DNA of 64,000 nt from CADEFX01 sp046154585 (GTDB taxonomy: Bacteria > Pseudomonadota > Alphaproteobacteria > Rhizobiales > Hyphomicrobiaceae), in contig JBJXDX010000073.1 of the NCBI GenBank assembly GCA_046154585.1, positions 1 through 64,000 of the forward strand, in the 5' to 3' direction. The notes beneath the pieces were generated by a model that did not search any database, had not been told where the DNA came from, and saw only the letters and a program-made list of their open reading frames with translations. How positions within the stretch are numbered: position 1 is the first letter of the stretch; every line of letters starts with the position of its first letter. Of this stretch, positions 1 through 10,003 are shown piece by piece. Position numbers and translations under genes: made by a program.

Positions 1-8
1 TCCAGATT

Positions 9-92
9 GTCATCCCGGGCAAGCGCGGGCCAAGGCGGCGGCTATTTCCCAAAGGCATACGTTCCCGCGCACGACCCGGGACCTAGTCCCGC
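9..92 (+). repeat. Intergenic palindromic repeat, copy A
   Basis: Non-coding stretch containing GTCATCCCGGGCAAGCGCGGG near its left end and CGACCCGGGA near its right end. The reverse complement of about 40217-40304 carries the same two blocks in the same order with a different middle. This is therefore one family of dispersed intergenic repeats. Boundaries are approximate, set only by where the two copies stop matching by eye. Confidence 0.55.
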
Positions 93-145
93 GCGGAGCA
101 CAACTGCAGTTTCTTGCGAACGGGAAAACTCAAGCGAGGTTGCGC

Positions 146-889
146 TCAGCCCCTCGCCTGGACGAGCTGGAAGATCGCCAGCGCCACGATCAGGACGCCG
201 ACGACGGCCATGAGAAGGCGCGGCGGCAGGTAGCGGGCGACGTAGGCGCCGAACGGGGCGGCCAGGATGCCGCCCGCCATCAGCGCCAGAATGTGCTGCA
301 CGTGCGCGGTGCCGAGCTCGATGAAGAACGTCGTCGCAACTGCGATCGTGACGAAGAATTCCGCCGCGTTGACCGAGCCGATGACACGCCGCGGCGCGTG
401 GCCCGAGCCGATGAGCGTCGATGACACCATCGGTCCCCAGCCTCCGCCGCCGATGGCATCGAGGAAGCCGCCGACGAGGCCGAGCGGCGCGGCGTAGCTG
501 GCCGTGGCATCCTCGACCGGCGACAAACGGGCGACGCGCATCAGGATGAAGATACCCATGATGAGCAGATAGGCGGCGATGAAGGGGCGGATGGCATGCC
601 CGTCGATGTTGGAGAGGACATAGGCGCCGAGCACACCGCCCATGACGCCGGCAATGCCGAGGGTAGCAAACAGCTTGTAGTTGATATTGCGGTGGTACAG
701 GTGGGAGATGCCGGAGGCGGCCGTGGTCGCGACCTCGGCCGTGTGCACGGCGGCGCTGGCCTGGGCCGGCGGAATGCCGAGCGTCAGCAACGCCGTGGTC
801 GAGATCAGGCCGAAGGCCATGCCCAAAGCGCCGTCCACGAGCTGCGCCGCGAAGCCGATCGCCGCGATGACCAGAAGGTCCACCGTCAC
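146..889 (-). CDS. TauE/SafE-family membrane permease
   Basis: A 247-residue, very hydrophobic protein beginning MTVDLLVIAAIGFAAQLVDG, the usual N-terminus of the sulfite exporter TauE/SafE family (about 250 residues, 7-8 membrane helices). The family repeat is seen twice, as GALGMAFG near residue 20 and GGGGWGPMV near residue 145. Members export or import sulfur-containing or small organic anions across the inner membrane, and the substrate here is not predictable. The start is GTG at 889. It ends near the window edge and no partner gene is visible. Confidence 0.88.
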   Translation of the reverse strand: MTVDLLVIAAIGFAAQLVDGALGMAFGLISTTALLTLGIPPAQASAAVHTAEVATTAASGISHLYHRNINYKLFATLGIAGVMGGVLGAYVLSNIDGHAIRPFIAAYLLIMGIFILMRVARLSPVEDATASYAAPLGLVGGFLDAIGGGGWGPMVSSTLIGSGHAPRRVIGSVNAAEFFVTIAVATTFFIELGTAHVQHILALMAGGILAAPFGAYVARYLPPRLLMAVVGVLIVALAIFQLVQARG

Positions 890-983
890 AGCCTGGATCC
901 CTCTCCGCCTCGGACGGAGCTTAACGCACCACTTGCCGGGAGGTTCACCGGGAATTGCGGCGGGCGGGCGACGGGACCATGCT

Positions 984-1847
984 CTACGTCTGCAGCACGC
1001 CCGACCGGGCGTAAAGACGGCCCAGATAGCTGCCAGGGTCGGGCATTGAGCCCTGCAACGCCTTTCTCATCCCGTTCGCCCACAGGTGGACCGCGATGGT
1101 CTTGTCGGTGATGCGCTGTTCCACGCTTTCTCGGCACGCGGGGTCTGATCCCAGGAGATCGGCGTGATCTTGCGGCGCGACGGGATAGAAAACAGCGCTC
1201 GGCTGAGCCAAATGCTGCTTGCCATGCTGGCCGAGGTAATACGTCAGGGCTTTGGGCCCGAATTGGGCTTTGGGGAGCTGCGCGAGAGACATGGGGCGGC
1301 CCAAGGCGATCGAGACTGCCTGGCGCACCTTGTGCTTGGGCCGCCACCATGGTCCCCACAGCGGCCGCCGGTGCACGAAGGCAAGCAAGTCTGAGAGCTC
1401 GGCGGAGCGGGCCGGCAGCCTCAGGATTGCATTATTGATGCGGCCAGGCTTTTCCCAGCAGTAGATACTTTCGGGCTGGTCCCCGAGGTTTTTCAGGAAG
1501 TAGAAGTCGAGATCGGTCCAGATGCCGACACCTTTCGCCAGCATCTCGTAGCGAAAAACGTCCGCGAACTGCGCGCAATCGACGGCCAGAACCTCCCAGG
1601 CACGGCTGTCGCGCGGTAGAATTTCGCCCGCATCGCGCACAATAACGCCCGGTGCGATCGGCTGAGGCTCGTACATATAGACGGTGAGGCGGTGGTCCGT
1701 ATCCAACATGGACCTGATGCACATGTGCTCCATCCAGCCGATCGGACCATGCCAGAACGACACGAGCTCGTTGGCAGGAAGGCGCGGCACACCGTCGGTG
1801 CTGCTGCATTGGCCATGCGCCAGCGTTGCGACTGGGCTGACCGTCAC
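984..1847 (-). CDS. Glycosyltransferase with DXD-type sugar-binding motif
   Basis: 287 residues, GTG start at 1847. The segment around residues 105-125 reads GVGIWTDLDFYFLKNL, where D-L-D preceded by a small aliphatic stretch fits the DXD nucleotide-sugar/metal site of the Gly_transf_sug (capsular polysaccharide/TcdA-TcdB-like) glycosyltransferases. The N-terminal half has the expected spacing of a GT-A Rossmann-like domain (VSFWHGPIGWMEHMCIRSM). Likely cytoplasmic, adding a sugar to a surface glycan or lipid. It stands alone with no polysaccharide locus nearby, so the acceptor is unknown. Confidence 0.65.
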   Translation of the reverse strand: MTVSPVATLAHGQCSSTDGVPRLPANELVSFWHGPIGWMEHMCIRSMLDTDHRLTVYMYEPQPIAPGVIVRDAGEILPRDSRAWEVLAVDCAQFADVFRYEMLAKGVGIWTDLDFYFLKNLGDQPESIYCWEKPGRINNAILRLPARSAELSDLLAFVHRRPLWGPWWRPKHKVRQAVSIALGRPMSLAQLPKAQFGPKALTYYLGQHGKQHLAQPSAVFYPVAPQDHADLLGSDPACRESVEQRITDKTIAVHLWANGMRKALQGSMPDPGSYLGRLYARSGVLQT

Positions 1848-2065
1848 GCCAAATGTCCGCCAGCTCGCAAAGCTACGGCCGACTGTTGCTGTTGCGCCAG
1901 GGCGCCCACGTGACGCTGGGGAGCGGGAACCGCATTGCTGAAATAAGCAAGCACACTAAGACACCGCGCGGCCGCCATGTTGATCCCCGAGCTAGCCGCA
2001 CACCATCGAAAAGCAGTGTCAAAGCTACACGCAATTTCCGCGAATGCGCAACCCGGGGACCGACT

Positions 2066-3727
<1,662 letters not shown>

Positions 3728-3860
3728 GGGGTGCCGCCTTCTGAGCAGGACGATGTCGGGGTTGGCGCCGTTTTAGCTAGACCGGACGGCCCTGACAATG
3801 CTCCGTGATCGGGCGCGCGCCTGGGGGTGGACGGGGCCGAAGGGCAGCACTAAATAACCG

Positions 3861-4664
3861 GTGCGGTCCGCGACGGCCTGGCTGGAGCTTCGGCGCTGCC
3901 TCCCTGCCGCGACACAACGACATCCCGATCAATCCAAAAACCACGGAGCGCGCCGTGTCGATCGATCATATGCCTCGAAGAAGGAGCGGCTGCATTGCGC
4001 GATCACCGGCCGGGAGAAGGCGCGGCGCGATCTGGTTCCCATCGATACCGTCAGGCCGAGTCTGCTGGCACGGATCCTCAAGGATCACCCGGAGCTGGCG
4101 CAGGATGCGCTGATCTCCCGGGCCGAGGTGGCGCGCTATCGCGCCCTCTACGTGGAAGACCTGCTGAAAGCCGAGAGCGGCGAGATCACGGAGCTGGAGC
4201 GCAAGGTTGCAGATAGCCTGCTGACGCACGAGACGCTGTCCGAGAACGTGGAGCAGGACTACGAGGACAAGCGGACGCTGGGCGAGCGGCTGTCGGATCA
4301 GCTTGCGAGCTTGGGCGGCAGCTGGATGTTCATCGTCGGCTTCTGCGTGGCCCTGGCGATCTGGATTGCGTTCAACGTTGCTACCGGCGATCGCAACGCA
4401 TTCGACCCCTATCCCTTCATTCTGCTGAACCTGATCCTGTCGTGCGTGGCCGCGTTGCAGGCGCCGATCATCATGATGAGCCAGAAGCGGCAGGAGGCGA
4501 AGGACCGGCTGCGGTCGCTCAACGACTACCAGATCAACCTCAAGGCCGAGCTCGAGATCCGGCACCTGCACGAGAAGATGGACCACCTGATCAGCCGGCA
4601 GTGGCAGCGGCTGGCCGAGATCCAGCGGGTGCAGCTCGAGATCATGAACGAGCGGCGGCGGTGA
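3861..4664 (+). CDS. DUF1003 family membrane protein
   Basis: 267 residues if the GTG at 3861 is used. The conserved DUF1003 core (LGERLSDQLASLGGSWMFI...DPYPFILLNLILSCVAALQAP IIMMSQKRQ) is present, with two membrane helices around residues 150-172 and 186-210 and a charged C-terminal helical tail. An upstream CAITGREKARRDL block with DHPELAQDALISRAE is typical of the full-length family. No in-frame ATG precedes that block, and the first 45 residues of the ORF do not look like family sequence, so the true start is uncertain. Function of the family is unknown. Confidence 0.8.
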   Translation: MRSATAWLELRRCLPAATQRHPDQSKNHGARRVDRSYASKKERLHCAITGREKARRDLVPIDTVRPSLLARILKDHPELAQDALISRAEVARYRALYVEDLLKAESGEITELERKVADSLLTHETLSENVEQDYEDKRTLGERLSDQLASLGGSWMFIVGFCVALAIWIAFNVATGDRNAFDPYPFILLNLILSCVAALQAPIIMMSQKRQEAKDRLRSLNDYQINLKAELEIRHLHEKMDHLISRQWQRLAEIQRVQLEIMNERRR

Positions 4665-4680
4665 TCCGCGATTGGTACAG

Positions 4681-4713
4681 GCTCGTGGATGGCCGCCTGC
4701 GCGGCCATGACGT
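4681..4713 (+). repeat. Hairpin repeat (GGCCGC type), copy 1
   Basis: Contains a perfect 8-bp inverted repeat, ATGGCCGC with a 4-nt loop then GCGGCCAT (4689-4708), just after the DUF1003 stop. The same hairpin with a changed loop occurs at 38102-38121, and an inverted copy sits at 38042-38061 with the flanking CTCGTGGA shared. It is a dispersed palindromic element that could also act as a terminator between the DUF1003 gene and the convergent rhomboid gene. Confidence 0.6.
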
Positions 4714-4760
4714 GTGGGGTGATGAACCCTGGGAGACGTGCGAAACGTTGCACGTCTCGA

Positions 4761-5538
4761 TCAACGCCGCGACCAGGGGCCGCCGGAGCTTGGCGTCCAG
4801 AAGTGCGCGCGCTGCTCGTAGGCGCGCTCGTAATCGCGGTTGGCCCACGGCCCGCCGGCGGCGGCCGAGCCAGTGGCTGGCTGCAGCGGACGCACCAGGA
4901 AAATGCCGGCGAGGAAACCGCCGATGTGCGCCCACCAGGCGATGCCGCCGCCAGCGTTGGGCAGGAACAGCTCGGTGGTGCCCTGCATCACCTGGGTCAG
5001 GAACCAGATGCCGGCGAACACCATGGCCGGGATGCTGAAGATCAGCGGGAAGATCACGATCAGCATCAGCACGCGCACCCACGCGTAGGGGAAGCGCACG
5101 GCATAGGCGCCGATGACACCGGCGATGGCGCCCGAGGCGCCGAGTGCCGGGATGCCGGATGTGGCGTTGAACAGGGCGTGGGCGATGCTGGCGATGATGC
5201 CGGCGGAACGCGAGGAAACGCGCAGGGCCGAGACGGTCTTCCAACGCCGGGCCAAAGATGTAGAGCGTCCACAGGTTGAGGACGATGTGCAGATAGCCAC
5301 CGTGCATGAAGGTGTTGGTCAGGAGCGGCGTGACATCAGTGGATGAGAGACCGTTGCGCGCGGCCCACGCGGGACTGAAGTAGCGCAGCGGGATAAGCGC
5401 GTGGTCGGCGATGAAGCGCTCCAGCTCCCGGTCGCCGAGGCTGAGCTGGAACAGGAAGACGGCGACGTTGAGCGCGATAAGGACGCCCACCACGATAGGC
5501 GGGCGGCTTCTGGCGACGCTGTCTCTGAGCGGGAACAT
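4761..5538 (-). pseudogene. Rhomboid-family intramembrane serine protease, frame-broken
   Basis: Two overlapping reading frames together make one rhomboid protease. The 5' frame (start 5538) gives MFPLRDSVARSRPPIVVGVL through LYIFGPALEDRLGPARFLAF. The family sequence then resumes in the next frame as SAGIIASIAHALFNATS, with the catalytic serine motif ALGASGAIAGVIGAY and the catalytic histidine helix WWAHIGGFLAGI, ending at 4761. The switch lies at about 5195-5215. Compared with usual members (RFLxFYLxxG) a few residues are also missing there, so a small deletion is more likely than a single-base error. Either a recent pseudogene or an assembly error. Confidence 0.8.
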
Positions 5539-5713
5539 CGGTGGTCAACGGTCCTCATCAAGCCATGCGATGCGGGCATCGCACATGAGGCGTAAAGATG
5601 GGGAGTTCCCGCGGGTCCTCCAAGGGTTGGGGACCAAACCGGATCGGCGGCGTTTCCGGGGTGCGGGAGAACCATGCTAAAGACGCGCAAGTTCCTCGCA
5701 GCAGGAGACGGCC

Positions 5714-6367
5714 ATGAGCGACAAGCACTTCGTCTACTTCGCCGATCCGATGTGCTCGTGGTGCTACGGCTTCTCGCCGGTCATTGGCGCATTGGCGAAA
5801 CAGTTTGCGGCACGGCTTCCGGTGCGGCTGGTGATGGGAGGCTTGCGCGCCGGCAACACGCAGGCCATGCGGCCGCAGGACAGGGACTATATCCGGAGCG
5901 CGTGGACGCGTGTGGGCGAGGCCTCGGGCCAGCCGTTCGACTTCGCGTTCTTCGATCGCGAGACGTTCGTGTACGACACAGAGCCGGCGTGCCGGGCGGT
6001 GGTGACCATGCGACGGCTGGCGCCGGACAAGGCGCTTGGCTTCATGGCGGCGATTCAGCGCGCGTTCTACGCCAACAATGAGGACATCACGCAGACGGAG
6101 GTGCTGGCTGCCATCGCCGAGCGCGAGACGGGCACCGATGCGGCGGCGTTCACGGCGGAATTCCTGGCGCCCGAGACGCGCAACGAGACGTTCCGCGATT
6201 TTCTCGTTGCGCAACAGGCGGGCGTGCAGGGCTTTCCGTGCCTCGTTGCCGGCAACGAGCGCGACGGCTACGCGCAGGTGACGAACGGCTTCCGGCCCAT
6301 CGACGGGCTGCCCGAGGCGATCGAGATGTGGCTGCGCAAAGTAACCGAGGCGCGCGCCGAGACGTGA
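5714..6367 (+). CDS. DsbA-family thioredoxin-fold protein (FrnE-like)
   Basis: 217 residues. The N-terminus HFVYFADPMCSWCYGFSP has a C-S-W-C active site directly after the first beta strand, as in the DsbA/FrnE/2-hydroxychromene-2-carboxylate isomerase superfamily. The cis-proline region appears as GVQGFPCLV near residue 170. There is no signal peptide, so it is probably a cytoplasmic disulfide oxidoreductase or glutathione-dependent isomerase. A clear AGGAG six bases upstream of the ATG sets the start. The following MBL gene is on the same strand but 150 bp away. Confidence 0.85.
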   Translation: MSDKHFVYFADPMCSWCYGFSPVIGALAKQFAARLPVRLVMGGLRAGNTQAMRPQDRDYIRSAWTRVGEASGQPFDFAFFDRETFVYDTEPACRAVVTMRRLAPDKALGFMAAIQRAFYANNEDITQTEVLAAIAERETGTDAAAFTAEFLAPETRNETFRDFLVAQQAGVQGFPCLVAGNERDGYAQVTNGFRPIDGLPEAIEMWLRKVTEARAET

Positions 6368-6517
6368 TGCCACCCTGGCCAGCGCGTCGTGCCTGGCCAA
6401 TAGACTTGCAGGCGCCGGCGAACCTGCCGCACACTGGATGCAAGATCGCTTCGATTGGATCACCTGGCCTTATCCGAAGCGGCTCGGTCGTCGCTAGAGC
6501 GGATACGGGACAAGACC

Positions 6518-7402
6518 ATGCGCATCCGGCTATTGGGCACAGGCACGCCCACACCCTCGTTGCGCCGGCAATCGTCCGGCTACGTTATCGAGGCCGGCTC
6601 TGATGTGCTGGTGTTCGATCACGGCTTCGGCGCCCATCACCGGCTGTTGGAGCTGGGCGTGAAGGCGACCGACGTCACCCACCTCTTCTTCACCCATCTG
6701 CACTACGACCACTGCGGCGACTACGCGCGGATGATCCTGACACGCTGGGATCAGGGCGCCGGCGAGGTCGGCGATTTAAAAGTGTTCGGGCCGGCGCCGC
6801 TGGCGCGCATGACAGACCAGCTCTTCGGCGCCGGCGGCGTCTATGAATCCGACCTCGTGGCCCGCACCAGCCACGGCTGCAGCCTCGGCATCTATGAGGC
6901 GCGCGGCGGCATGCTGCCGCGCGTGCGCCCGTCACCGATCGTGCGCGAGCTGAAGCTCGGCGACAGCATCAGCGAGCGGGAATGGTCCGTCGAGGTGGGC
7001 GATGCCCGGCACTTCCAGCCGTATCTGACGACATTCGCCTTCCGGCTGAAGCACCAGGGCCTGACATTCGTCTATTCCGGCGACAGCGGCCCGTGTCCGA
7101 CCATGGAGGAGTTCGCGCGCGGCGCCGATGTGCTTGTGCACATGTGCCACTACCTGTCCGGCACGGCGCTCAACGAGCAGTTCGCGGAATCGTGCATGGG
7201 TCATATGGAGCTGGCAAGGTTGGCGCAGGCCGCCCAGGCGCAGAATCTCGTGCTCACGCACATCACCGAGCAGTTCGACAAGCCCGGTATCCGCGAGCGT
7301 GTCATCGGCGAGATGGCCAAGGTCTATAGCGGAAACCTGTTCTTCGGCGAGGACCTGATGGAGATCCCCGTGACGCGGCCGGGGCTGGCGAAACTCATGT
7401 AA
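6518..7402 (+). CDS. MBL-fold metallo-hydrolase (RNase Z/arylsulfatase-like)
   Basis: 294 residues from ATG 6518. The frame is open further upstream, but MRIRLLGTGTPTP is the usual start. The metal-binding motif THLHYDHCGD lies near residue 60. Further ligands are in VYSGDSGPC and the C-terminal VLTHITEQFDKPG. The arrangement resembles ribonuclease Z/AtsA-type hydrolases acting on phosphodiester or sulfate ester bonds, with two metal ions in the cytoplasm. No exosite arm typical of true RNase Z is seen, so a small-molecule hydrolase is more likely. Confidence 0.88.
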   Translation: MRIRLLGTGTPTPSLRRQSSGYVIEAGSDVLVFDHGFGAHHRLLELGVKATDVTHLFFTHLHYDHCGDYARMILTRWDQGAGEVGDLKVFGPAPLARMTDQLFGAGGVYESDLVARTSHGCSLGIYEARGGMLPRVRPSPIVRELKLGDSISEREWSVEVGDARHFQPYLTTFAFRLKHQGLTFVYSGDSGPCPTMEEFARGADVLVHMCHYLSGTALNEQFAESCMGHMELARLAQAAQAQNLVLTHITEQFDKPGIRERVIGEMAKVYSGNLFFGEDLMEIPVTRPGLAKLM

Positions 7403-7434
7403 CGTCGACGTTCGTTGGGCAAAGGAGTTGCCGC

Positions 7435-8436
7435 ATGAAACACCGCATGGTTGTCCTGGCCGCCGCAGCGCTGTTCGGGATCACGCAGCCGGCCGCCGCA
7501 CAGGACACCGTCAAGATCGTGCAGCAGTTCGGCATCTCGTATCTGCCGCTGCTGGTGGCGCTCGACGGCAAGCTGATCGAGAAGCATGCGGCGCAGCTCG
7601 GCGTTCCTGACGCGAAAGTCGAGGTCGTGCGCCTGGCGAGTGGCGCCGCAGCCAACGACGCGATCATCTCCGGCAGCGTCAATGTCGCCATGGCGGGACT
7701 GACGGTGATGCTCAACCTGCGCGACAAGACCGCCGCGCACGCGCCGGTGAAAGGCATGATGGCAATCGCCGACTCGCCCATCTATTTCAATACAACGGAT
7801 GCGCGCATCAAGTCGGTGAAGGACTTCGGCGAGAACGATCGCATCGCCATGACGGCCGGCAAGGGCACGCAGCACGCAGTGGTGCTGCAGATGGCCGCGG
7901 CGGAGGCGTTCGGCTGGGCCAACCGGGACAAGCTTGACGTGCTGGCGGTGGGCATCTCGCATCCCGATGGCGTCGCCGGCCTTCTCTCGGGCGGCGCCGC
8001 GTTCAAGACGCACGCCACGACCGTGCCGTTCATCCAGATGGAGCTTGCGAGCCCCAACGTCCGCACGGTGATGACGTCTTACGATGTGGTGGGCAAGAAG
8101 CACACGCTGATCGTGGCCTACGCCACCGAGAAGTGGCGGAATGACAATCCGAAGCTGTACGCGGCGACCTATCAGGCGCTCGCCGAGGCGCAAAAAGTGA
8201 TCGCATCGAACAAGAAGGCCGCGGCCGAATTGTTCTTGAAGGCGGAGGCGTCCAAGCTGGGATTGGACACGATCCAGAAGCTGCTGGAGGACAGCAATAT
8301 GCTCGATTTCGTGCCGCAGCCGACCGGCGTGATGGCCTACGCCGACTACATGAAGAAATCGGGGTTGCTGAACAACGCGCTGTCCAGATGGACGGACGCG
8401 TTCTTCGACAACGTGCACACACTCCCCGGAGATTGA
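7435..8436 (+). CDS. ABC transporter substrate-binding protein (NitT/TauT/SsuA type)
   Basis: 333 residues with a Sec signal peptide (MKHRMVVLAAAALFG...PAAA, cleavage before QDT at about residue 22). The body has the type-2 periplasmic binding fold of the nitrate/sulfonate/taurine family: KIVQQFGISYLPLLVALDGKLIEK at the N-terminus, and GSVNVAMAGL then DRIAMTAGKGTQHAVVLQMAA at the hinge region. It should bind a small organic solute in the periplasm. No permease or ATPase gene is adjacent, so it is an orphan here. It converges with a LysR gene, 14 bp between stops. Confidence 0.88.
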   Translation: MKHRMVVLAAAALFGITQPAAAQDTVKIVQQFGISYLPLLVALDGKLIEKHAAQLGVPDAKVEVVRLASGAAANDAIISGSVNVAMAGLTVMLNLRDKTAAHAPVKGMMAIADSPIYFNTTDARIKSVKDFGENDRIAMTAGKGTQHAVVLQMAAAEAFGWANRDKLDVLAVGISHPDGVAGLLSGGAAFKTHATTVPFIQMELASPNVRTVMTSYDVVGKKHTLIVAYATEKWRNDNPKLYAATYQALAEAQKVIASNKKAAAELFLKAEASKLGLDTIQKLLEDSNMLDFVPQPTGVMAYADYMKKSGLLNNALSRWTDAFFDNVHTLPGD

Positions 8437-8450
8437 CGGGATTTAACGGT

Positions 8451-9374
8451 TCACGCGGCGAGCTTGGTGGGCGCTTTGGGCTTGCGGCGCGGCAAGGGCG
8501 TGGCGCCGAGAGGCGGTGCGTTCTCTTTCAGTATCTCGACAAACGCATTGAGGTTGGGGCCTACGACGCCTTTGCGGCTGATGAGGACGGTCCAGACCTC
8601 GCCTTTGCCGGAGGGCAGAGGATGCACGCTCAACGCTTCCGGGTGCGGATAGGTCTCGACCACGCTTGCGGGCACCATCGCCACGCCCATGCCTGCGGCG
8701 GCACAGCCCATCATGGTGTGATAGGAGCCCAGCTCGACGAGCCGTTCGGGCAGCAGCTCATGATCGTCGAACCAATCCTCCAGGCGCTGGCGGTAGGCGC
8801 ATCCCGGTTCGAACGCCAGAATCGCCTTGGTGCGAATATCCGCAGCCTTCGTGATGGGCGGATGATTGGCGGCCGCGATGATGACCAACTGCTCCTTGAA
8901 GATCGGACGCTTGTCGAAGGGACCGTCCGCAACGGGCTCAGCCACCAGTGCAGCGTCGAGTTCGCCGACCATGACGCTGGTGGCAAGCTCGCGCGTGTTG
9001 CCCGTGCGCAGCTCCAGCGCTACGGAGGAATATCTGCAGTGATATTTGCTGAGCACGCCCGGCAGGCGCACGGACGCCGTGCTCTCCATGGAGCCCAGGC
9101 GGAAGGCGCCCCGCGGCTCTGAATCCTGCATCGCATCGCGCGCTTCCGCAGCAAGCGCGAGCAGGCGGTCGGCATAGTCGAGCAGCACCCGGCCGGCCGG
9201 CGACAGGCTCAGCTTCTTGCCCTGGCGGATGAAGAGCTCGACACCCAGCTCCTCCTCGAGCTGGCGCACGCGCGTCGTCACGTTGGACTGCACACGGTGC
9301 AGCTGCTCGGCGGCGCGGGTGATGCCGCCCGCGGAAACAACGGTGCGGAAGACGTTGAGATCGGACAGTTCCAT
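8451..9374 (-). CDS. LysR-family transcriptional regulator
   Basis: 307 residues from the ATG at 9374, chosen because GGAGAG lies just upstream. A longer frame to 9413 has no such site. Residues 1-60 form the LysR winged helix-turn-helix (LNVFRTVVSAGGITRAAEQLHRVQSNVTTRVRQLEEELG). Residues about 90-290 are the LysR substrate-binding domain. The C-terminal tail is rich in Lys, Pro and Ala. It may regulate the convergent binding-protein gene or the small genes beyond its own AT-rich promoter region (9375-9496), but nothing in the sequence decides this. Confidence 0.93.
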   Translation of the reverse strand: MELSDLNVFRTVVSAGGITRAAEQLHRVQSNVTTRVRQLEEELGVELFIRQGKKLSLSPAGRVLLDYADRLLALAAEARDAMQDSEPRGAFRLGSMESTASVRLPGVLSKYHCRYSSVALELRTGNTRELATSVMVGELDAALVAEPVADGPFDKRPIFKEQLVIIAAANHPPITKAADIRTKAILAFEPGCAYRQRLEDWFDDHELLPERLVELGSYHTMMGCAAAGMGVAMVPASVVETYPHPEALSVHPLPSGKGEVWTVLISRKGVVGPNLNAFVEILKENAPPLGATPLPRRKPKAPTKLAA

Positions 9375-9496
9375 CGTTCTCTCCTTGAGAACATTACTAT
9401 CATTATTATTCATTTTACGTGATGATTGGCCAGGCGTAAAGAGGGGTCATCCGGGCATGGCACAACGCCAGGTGCCCAGCAAAATGGAGCAGACCA

Positions 9497-9709
9497 ATGC
9501 TCACGCATCATGAGCCCAGCATTATCGAAGTCGATTTCGCATCCCTGTCACCGGAGCAGCGCGCAACTGTCGTGCAGAACGCCATCCGGCGCGCCCATGC
9601 CGAGCGTTCCAAGGCGATCGGCGCCATGGCGAAGAGGCTTATCGGCTTCCTCGCATTCCGGCGCGGAAGCCGAGGTGGCAACGCCTCGACGCTCGGCACC
9701 CCAGCCTGA
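9497..9709 (+). CDS. Small basic protein upstream of DUF1127-type gene
   Basis: 70 residues (MLTHHEPSIIEVDFASLSPE...). The middle (AIRRAHAERSKAIGAMAKRLIGFLAFRRG) is a basic amphipathic helix like those of the short proteins encoded beside DUF1127 genes in Hyphomicrobiales. It lies 40 bp before such a gene on the same strand, so co-transcription is likely. The function is not known. The coding call rests on position, composition and family resemblance only. Confidence 0.6.
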   Translation: MLTHHEPSIIEVDFASLSPEQRATVVQNAIRRAHAERSKAIGAMAKRLIGFLAFRRGSRGGNASTLGTPA

Positions 9710-9749
9710 CCGCCCGCGATCGACACAGCAAGAACGACAGGAGATGACC

Positions 9750-9986
9750 ATGGCACAGACACAAACCTTCGACGGCTGCGTGACCGATACGGTCGCGGGG
9801 CCCACGACAGGCCTTTTCGCGGGCTATGCCGCGCAGTTCCGCAAATGGCGCAGCCGCCAGGCGGCCATCGCGCAATTGCATGGCATGGAAGATCGCCAAC
9901 TGCAGGACATCGGCATCAGCCGGAGCGAGATCGATTCGGTGGTGTATCTCGCCGGCCGCGATCCGACGCGGTTGCGGCGGGGCTGA
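9750..9986 (+). CDS. DUF1127 domain protein
   Basis: 78 residues from ATG 9750. An AGGAG ends six bases upstream, which favours it over the ATG at 9744. The C-terminal half (RSRQAAIAQLHGMEDRQLQDIGISRSEIDSVV) is the DUF1127 helix-turn motif, with the diagnostic LxxLxDxxLxDIGIxRxEI pattern. Small DUF1127 proteins in alphaproteobacteria have been linked to RNA binding and to phosphate, carbon or stress control, but the role of this one is unknown. Confidence 0.85.
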   Translation: MAQTQTFDGCVTDTVAGPTTGLFAGYAAQFRKWRSRQAAIAQLHGMEDRQLQDIGISRSEIDSVVYLAGRDPTRLRRG

Positions 9987-10003
9987 GAACCGGCGTCCCC
10001 CAT

